Origin: Saccharopolyspora galaxeae
GTDB lineage: Bacteria; Actinomycetota; Actinomycetes; Mycobacteriales; Pseudonocardiaceae
Length of the DNA stretch: 64,000 nucleotides
Assembly (NCBI RefSeq): GCF_016526145.1
Contig: NZ_JADDUE010000005.1
Coordinates: forward strand, 62,001 to 126,000
Reading direction: 5' to 3'
Position numbers and translations under genes: made by a program. The notes beneath the pieces are model-generated. The model did no database searches, was not told the DNA's origin, and worked only from the letters and a program-made list of their open reading frames with translations. Shown in pieces: positions 60,203 to 64,000 of this stretch (positions within the stretch are counted from its first letter, which is position 1; every line of letters starts with the position of its first letter).

Positions 60203-61008
60203 CAGTAATCGCCCTTCGGCGGCAGCAGCAGCGGATGCAGTTCGGTGAGCACCACGTTGGCCACGAACACCATCACGAACGCCATCACCACGGCTTCGTT
60301 GACCGCATCGCCGAGACCGCTCGGACCGCCCTTCGCCGTCAAGCCCTTGAACGCGGACACCAGCGCGGCCAGCACGCCGAACGCCGCGGCCTTGACCTCG
60401 GCCACCAGGAACGCGCCCGGATCGGAGTAGGCGGTCAGCGTCGCCAGGAACCCGCCCGCCGAACCACCCATCAGCACGTGCACGAACAACGTCGCGCTGA
60501 TCCCGATCGCCATCACCACGCCGTCGAGCAGCACGGTCACCACGACCGCCGCCAGCACCCGGGGCACCACCAGACGCTCCACAGTGGATATACCCATGAC
60601 CTCCATGGCGTCGGTCTCCTCGCGCAGCTTGCGCGCCCCGAGGTCGGCGCAGATCGCCGAGCCGCCGACACCGGAGATCATCAGCGCGCACACCAGCGGC
60701 GAAGCCTGCCCCACCACGACGAAGGCCACGACCGCGCCCGCATAGCCCTCGGCGCCGAGCTGCCCGGCCAGCGCCCCGATGTTGACCGCCACCAGCACGC
60801 CCAGCGGGATGGTCATCAGCACCGCGGGCAGCGTGCTCACCGAAGCCAGGAACCACCCCTGAGCCAGGCATTCCCGCCAGGACAGGCGACCGCGGACCAG
60901 CGCTCGCAGCCCTGCGAACAGGGTTGTGACAGCGAACTCCACCAGCAGCCCCGCCTGGGTCGCCGCGTCCGCGAACGCGCCCCGCGACGGCGGGATCTCC
61001 AGAGCCAT
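60202..61008 (-). CDS. yrbEA: Mce transporter permease YrbEA (MlaE family)
   Basis: A 268-residue permease, the first gene of the mce operon. It has ASVSTLPAVLMTIPLGVLVA, QLGAEGYAGAVVAFVVVGQA, and the MlaE cytoplasmic loop ADLGARKLREETDAMEVMGI near 125-145, followed by PRVLAAVVVTVLLDGV. The ATG at 61008 has AAGGGAG about seven bases upstream; an open frame to 61065 runs into the regulatory dyads and is not used. It is divergent from the TetR gene. Confidence 0.92.
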   Translation of the reverse strand: MALEIPPSRGAFADAATQAGLLVEFAVTTLFAGLRALVRGRLSWRECLAQGWFLASVSTLPAVLMTIPLGVLVAVNIGALAGQLGAEGYAGAVVAFVVVGQASPLVCALMISGVGGSAICADLGARKLREETDAMEVMGISTVERLVVPRVLAAVVVTVLLDGVVMAIGISATLFVHVLMGGSAGGFLATLTAYSDPGAFLVAEVKAAAFGVLAALVSAFKGLTAKGGPSGLGDAVNEAVVMAFVMVFVANVVLTELHPLLLPPKGDY

Positions 61009-61053
61009 CGGTGGCTCCCTTCGGCGGGCGGCGTTGCACCGGCTAGAACGAGT

Positions 61054-61088
61054 GTTGCGTAGCATGAGTTACGCAACAGTTGTTACGC
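61054..61088. promoter_or_regulatory. Dyad operator between the mce operon and the TetR gene
   Basis: GTTGCGTA (61054-61061) and TACGCAAC (61070-61077) are perfect 8-bp arms eight bases apart, the size of a TetR-type site. GTTACGC recurs at 61068-61074 and 61082-61088, and AACAGTTGTT joins them. The cluster lies 46 bp before yrbEA and 110 bp before the TetR gene, so it probably controls both. Confidence 0.65.
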
Positions 61089-61197
61089 GTGTTTCCCCGG
61101 GTCCCGCACCCTGTTGTGCAGTGGGTTCGCGAAGCGCGACCGCGTACCGGGGTTGCGCGACCGACACCCGCGCGAGGCGAGGACGAGAGGTGCGCCA

Positions 61198-61803
61198 GTG
61201 GCCAAGCGGATCCGCGATCCCCGATCGCGCCAGCACCTCGTGGAGACCACCCGGCGCCTGGTCGCCGCCCGCGGCGCGGCGGCCACCACGATGCGCGCGG
61301 TGGCCGCCGAGGCAGGGGTGACCACCGGTTCGGTCACGCACTACTTCGACGACAAGGCGGAGCTGATGACCGCGGTGCTCCGGCACAACGGCGAGGTCGC
61401 GGCGCAACGGGTCGTCAACTCCGTCGGCAATCGGCGCGGACTGGACGCGGTGCGCCGCGCGGTGCACGGACTGCTGCCGGTGGACGAGCAGCAGCTCACC
61501 TGCTGGCAGGTGTGGCTGGCGTTCTGGTCGCACGCACCGGAGGAGCGCGACGGCGGGTTCAGCGACGGCTACGAGGTCTGGCGGGCGCTGCTCAAGCAGC
61601 ACTTGGCCGAAGCGGTCGAGGACGGCGACCTGCCCACCGGCCTGGACCTGCCGCACGAGGTCCGGGTGCTGGGCGCGCTCGTGGTCGGCACCGGACTGCT
61701 GGCGGGTTCGGACCCGGCCGCGCGCCGCCGGTTGCGGCGCCGCGCCCGCCGAGTGTTCAACGAGCACTTCGAGCGGCTCGCTCGTTCCTCCGGGGCGGAG
61801 TGA
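61198..61803 (+). CDS. TetR-family regulator of the mce operon
   Basis: A 201-residue regulator. The helix-turn-helix is TTMRAVAAEAGVTTGSVTHY followed by FDDKAELM near residues 30-60. The C-terminal part is all-helical, with LTCWQVWLAFWSHAPEERDG as in BetI/TetR_C families. I chose the GTG at 61198, with GAGAGG about nine bases upstream, over a start at 61114 in the promoter region. It is divergent from yrbEA and probably represses the operon until a lipid-derived ligand binds; it also probably represses itself. Confidence 0.9.
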   Translation: MAKRIRDPRSRQHLVETTRRLVAARGAAATTMRAVAAEAGVTTGSVTHYFDDKAELMTAVLRHNGEVAAQRVVNSVGNRRGLDAVRRAVHGLLPVDEQQLTCWQVWLAFWSHAPEERDGGFSDGYEVWRALLKQHLAEAVEDGDLPTGLDLPHEVRVLGALVVGTGLLAGSDPAARRRLRRRARRVFNEHFERLARSSGAE

Positions 61804-61868
61804 GCCCTACGTCCGAAGTGGACGGACGAAGGTCCGGTGCCGGAACATTCGCACGGTCGCAGGCCGCT

Positions 61869-62174
61869 TCAGTCACGCGGCAGCAGCGGGCCGAGCGGAC
61901 CGAGGTCGAGGTTGAGCTCCTCGGGGCTGATGTCGAACCGCTCACGCAGCTCGGTCACCGCCTCTTCCAGCCGCAGCAGCGCCACCCCCAGGTCCTCCAC
62001 CTGCTCGTCGCCGAGCTCACCGGTGTCCACCCGGCGCAGCGCCTGGCGCTCCATCAGCTGCCGCAGCAACTCGATGATGGTGAGCACGAGTTTGAACAGG
62101 TCGCGTTGCACCGACTCGGAATCCGACTCGATCCGGCGCGGCAACTCCCTGGCGTGCGGTTCCTGCTCAGCCAT
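61869..62174 (-). CDS. gvpK: Gas vesicle protein K
   Basis: A 101-residue helical protein with the GvpK core: DLFKLVLTIIELLRQLMERQ near residues 25-44, ALRRVDTGELGDEQVEDLGV, then ALLRLEEAVTELRERFDISP and ELNLDLGPLGPLL. Length matches the family. It overlaps the preceding gvp gene by eight bases and ends the operon as visible, 65 bp from the convergent TetR gene. GvpK is an accessory factor required for vesicle formation in several species. Confidence 0.9.
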   Translation of the reverse strand: MAEQEPHARELPRRIESDSESVQRDLFKLVLTIIELLRQLMERQALRRVDTGELGDEQVEDLGVALLRLEEAVTELRERFDISPEELNLDLGPLGPLLPRD

Positions 62175-62421
62175 CACCGGACTCCACACGCGGCGCCAGG
62201 CCGGTCATGCCCTCGCTCTCCCGGACCGAGGTGATCAACGCCTGCAACGACACCCGCACCAGGTCGACGCCCGCCAGCGACAGCGTGATGTCCCCGGTGA
62301 GCACGACCCCACCGGCCAGCAACCGGTCCAGCAGGTCCACCAGCGCGATCTCCCGCGTGGCCCGCACCGGCGAGCCGCCCGCCTCGGCGAGCGTCCCGAG
62401 CTGCGGTTCCGGCCCGGTCAC
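62167..62421 (-). CDS. Small GvpA-like protein (GvpJ/GvpS type)
   Basis: An 84-residue protein with the GvpA-family core: REIALVDLLDRLLAGGVVLT, GDITLSLAGVDLVRVSLQAL and ITSVRES. The GTG at 62421 overlaps the gvpF/L stop (GTGA), and the gene overlaps gvpK by eight bases. It lacks the longer tail of the other GvpA-like gene. In actinobacterial operons this position, just before gvpK, is usually called gvpS or gvpJ, a minor shell or tip protein. Confidence 0.82.
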   Translation of the reverse strand: MTGPEPQLGTLAEAGGSPVRATREIALVDLLDRLLAGGVVLTGDITLSLAGVDLVRVSLQALITSVRESEGMTGLAPRVESGDG

Positions 62422-63188
62422 CGCGGGCCTCCGGCGTTCTCCTCGTCCTCGAGGGTGGCGAACGAGTACGGCGGCCACGGCCCGGTCAACTCGGCCCGCA
62501 GCCCCACCCGGTCGGCCGAGCCGGTCACCGCTCCGGCGAACTCGTCGCCGCGCTCGTCGTCGACCAGGTAAGCGCCGTTGAGCAGCATCCGGCCAGTGTA
62601 ACCGGCCAGGTCGCGGTCCTGCGGCGGCAACACCCTGCTGGCACGCGCGAAGGCGGCCAAGTCCGCGTGCAACCGCTCGGCACGGTGCACCGCGTCGGCC
62701 CACGAGCGTTCGGAGAACTCGCGACGCCGCCGGGCCCGCTGCAGGTACGCCGCGCCCGGCCGCTCGGATTCCGGTTCCTGCGGCGGTGTTTCCTCGGCGG
62801 GCGGATCCGCGTACGCCTTAACGCCCCACTCGGTGCGGCCGGCGACGCGATCCAGCACCGCGCGGAAATGCGCACCGCGCTCGCGCAGCACTTCCCGGAC
62901 GCGGTCATCGGACAGGTAGACCGTCGCCAGGCCCAGCGGCGCGATCGGTGTCCGGGCGGCGTCGACCACGCGGTTGTGGGCGCGCGCGGTCTCCTCCAGC
63001 CACCGCACGTCCTCCAGGTGCTCCCGCAGTCCCCGCTCGCCGAAGTCTGCCGCGTCGACCGTGCTCACCAGCGCCGTGATGCCCTCGCCCGGCACGACGC
63101 GCACGGGCTCGCCGCCGATGCCGCTGATGCCTTCCGGCGCGGGCGGCTCGCGGCTGATCGCGTAGAGGTAGGTCATCGGTTCAGTCAC
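62418..63188 (-). CDS. Gas vesicle protein GvpF/GvpL
   Basis: A 256-residue GvpF/L-family protein: MTYLYAISREPPA start, GITALVSTVDAADFGERGLR near residues 35-55, RTPIAPLGLATVYLSDDRVR, WGVKAYADP, and a C-terminal LNGAYLVDDERGDEFAGAV with LTGPWPPYSFA, the family's closing motif. It binds the major shell protein during assembly. The GTG at 63188 lies within the end of the preceding gene (eight-base overlap). Whether it is gvpF or gvpL cannot be told with only one copy visible. Confidence 0.9.
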   Translation of the reverse strand: MTEPMTYLYAISREPPAPEGISGIGGEPVRVVPGEGITALVSTVDAADFGERGLREHLEDVRWLEETARAHNRVVDAARTPIAPLGLATVYLSDDRVREVLRERGAHFRAVLDRVAGRTEWGVKAYADPPAEETPPQEPESERPGAAYLQRARRRREFSERSWADAVHRAERLHADLAAFARASRVLPPQDRDLAGYTGRMLLNGAYLVDDERGDEFAGAVTGSADRVGLRAELTGPWPPYSFATLEDEENAGGPR

Positions 63189-63537
63189 GGTCGTGCTCCT
63201 CGAGCGCGGCGTCCTCCCCGTCTCGCAGCTTGCGCACCTCGTCGCGCAGTTCGCGGTTTTCAGCCGCGAGCTCGCGGTGCTCCGCCGAGAGCGCCGGATC
63301 CGACTCCCACCAGTTGATGCCCATCTCCCTGGCCCGTTCCACCGAGGCCACCACCAGCCGCAGCTTGATCGTGAGCAGTTCGATGTCCAGCAGGTTCACC
63401 TGCACGTCCCCGGCGATCACGATGCCCTTGTCCAGCACCCGCTCCAGGATGTCGGCGAGGTTCGCGCCGTCCTGCTGCGCGGGCCTGCCGCCGCCGGAGT
63501 GCCAGGCCGGGGCACGAGCGCCGCCGCTGTCGGTCAT
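63181..63537 (-). CDS. GvpA/GvpJ-family gas vesicle shell protein
   Basis: A 118-residue protein. The shell-protein core is NLADILERVLDKGIVIAGDV, VNLLDIELLTIKLRLVVASV and ERAREMGINWW, near residues 26-76. A charged coiled-coil tail follows (HRELAAENRELRDEVRKLRD). The core is that of GvpA, but the tail and WWESDPAL segment are seen in the actinobacterial GvpA/GvpJ form. GGAGG lies close before the ATG. It is the main candidate shell gene in view, 62 bp after gvpO. Confidence 0.88.
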   Translation of the reverse strand: MTDSGGARAPAWHSGGGRPAQQDGANLADILERVLDKGIVIAGDVQVNLLDIELLTIKLRLVVASVERAREMGINWWESDPALSAEHRELAAENRELRDEVRKLRDGEDAALEEHDRD

Positions 63538-63599
63538 CGCAGCCTCCGCTCACCGCACTTCGTCCGCGCCGCGGCACCTGCCGCCCGCGGTGGAGCCGC

Positions 63600-63923
63600 T
63601 CACCCTTGGCCCCGCGGATACCGGGCGGTGCGCCGATACCCGACCAGCTCGCCGTTCTCGTCCAGTTCCGCCTCGTAGACCGCGAGGATGTCCGCGGTGG
63701 CGGGCACCCGCCGGATCTCGACGACCTCGACGCCGACGAGCCAGCCGTGCTCGCCGCGCTGCACCGAGGTCGCGCCTTCGGGTTCCTTGCCGATCAGCTC
63801 CCCCAGCTGCGTCAAGGCCAGCCGGGCCGCTTTCGACGCGCGCAACCGTTGCGGCGCGGGGGACTCGTCCTGCGGCGGAGGCCGTCGCGGACGCCCGCCC
63901 CGCTGCTCGCCCGTGCCCGCCAC
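63600..63923 (-). CDS. gvpO: Gas vesicle protein O
   Basis: A 107-residue protein. After a proline- and arginine-rich lead, the GvpO domain reads RASKAARLALTQLGELIGKE, GATSVQRGEHGWLVGVEVVE and DILAVYEAELDENGELVGYR, closing with TARYPRG. This is a regulatory or accessory protein of the operon. The start is a GTG at 63923 with a weak ribosome site. It lies a few bases after the stop of the partial gene at the window edge, suggesting one transcript. Confidence 0.88.
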   Translation of the reverse strand: MAGTGEQRGGRPRRPPPQDESPAPQRLRASKAARLALTQLGELIGKEPEGATSVQRGEHGWLVGVEVVEIRRVPATADILAVYEAELDENGELVGYRRTARYPRGQG

Positions 63924-63929
63924 CGCGGA

Positions 63930-64000
63930 TCACCGCTGCCCCGCCTGCCTGCGCCGCTGCGCCTGGAACAACCGGGACAGGTAGGCGTCCTGCAGTTCGT
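63930..64000 (-). CDS. 3' end of an unidentified gene, same strand as the gvp operon
   Basis: Only 23 codons are present, reading LQDAYLSRLFQAQRRRQAGQ before the TGA at 63930-63932. The end is basic and helical. It lies six bases from the gvpO start, so it is probably the preceding gene of the same operon. Too short to name. Confidence 0.45.
   Translation of the reverse strand, partial: ELQDAYLSRLFQAQRRRQAGQR

Noticed and set aside
1-64000. tRNA or rRNA genes
   Set aside because: None of the intergenic gaps showed a TTCGA-type T-loop with matching acceptor arms or rRNA-like sequence when read through by eye.

Overview
The window is high-GC actinobacterial DNA. It carries a WhiB regulator, a complete mce/yrbE lipid-import operon, a mycothiol-isomerase-type DinB protein, GTG/TTG starts with stop-start (ATGA/GTGA/TGATG) overlaps, and an actinobacterial-type gas-vesicle operon. 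The gene content fits the Pseudonocardiales, and a Saccharopolyspora-like host is plausible, but this is inferred from gene content and style, not from a marker gene. No rRNA or tRNA gene and no CRISPR array was seen.

Left part (1-13.2 kb): a uronate-utilisation locus comes first, with a secreted GH2 glycosidase, an SSS symporter, a LacI regulator and uronate isomerase UxaC. They are linked by three LacI-type operators. Next is a small hypothetical gene, then a presumed sulfonate-type set: an NtaA/SnaA flavin monooxygenase and a TauD-like dioxygenase, divergent from an SsuABC-type importer. An 0.8 kb gap between them holds a structured dispersed repeat and a 24-bp tandem repeat. An erythromycin-esterase homologue and a LysR regulator follow.

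Middle part (13.3-33 kb): poxB, an acyl-CoA ligase, a zinc alcohol dehydrogenase, an Lrp regulator divergent from azlCD, and an MBL-fold hydrolase. Then comes a WXG100-like partner with a polymorphic deaminase toxin, an immunity gene and decayed immunity remnants. After that is a carnitine/butyrobetaine-type catabolic cluster: a GAF-LuxR regulator, acyl-CoA ligase, CaiD, an NDP-forming acyl-CoA synthetase, a CaiA-like dehydrogenase, a betainyl-CoA-type thioesterase and a CaiT-like BCCT transporter.

Right-middle part (33-49 kb): a WhiB protein, then a tightly coupled peptide/nickel-type ABC importer operon with an embedded methyltransferase but no ATPase. These are followed by a Ser/Thr kinase with a septum-formation-like outer domain, a DksA/TraR zinc-finger protein, an APC permease, glycerate kinase with an SLC13 transporter, and an alpha/beta hydrolase. 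A 5'-truncated amidase abuts an IS607-type element with an apparently intact serine recombinase and TnpB.

Right part (49-64 kb): the acetate transporter SatP is divergent from a GAF histidine kinase/NarL-type response regulator pair. Next is the mce operon yrbEAB-mceABCDEF-mam, read leftward and divergent from a TetR regulator. The 3' part of a gas-vesicle operon (gvpO, a gvpA/J gene, gvpF/L, a gvpJ/S gene, gvpK) runs in from the right edge.

The best leads are the carnitine cluster, which has an NDP-forming synthetase and no CaiB; the toxin/immunity graveyard; the ATPase-less importer with its methyltransferase; the IS607 TnpB insertion; the structured repeat; and a dyad shared by two loci with related GAF/LuxR-type regulators.
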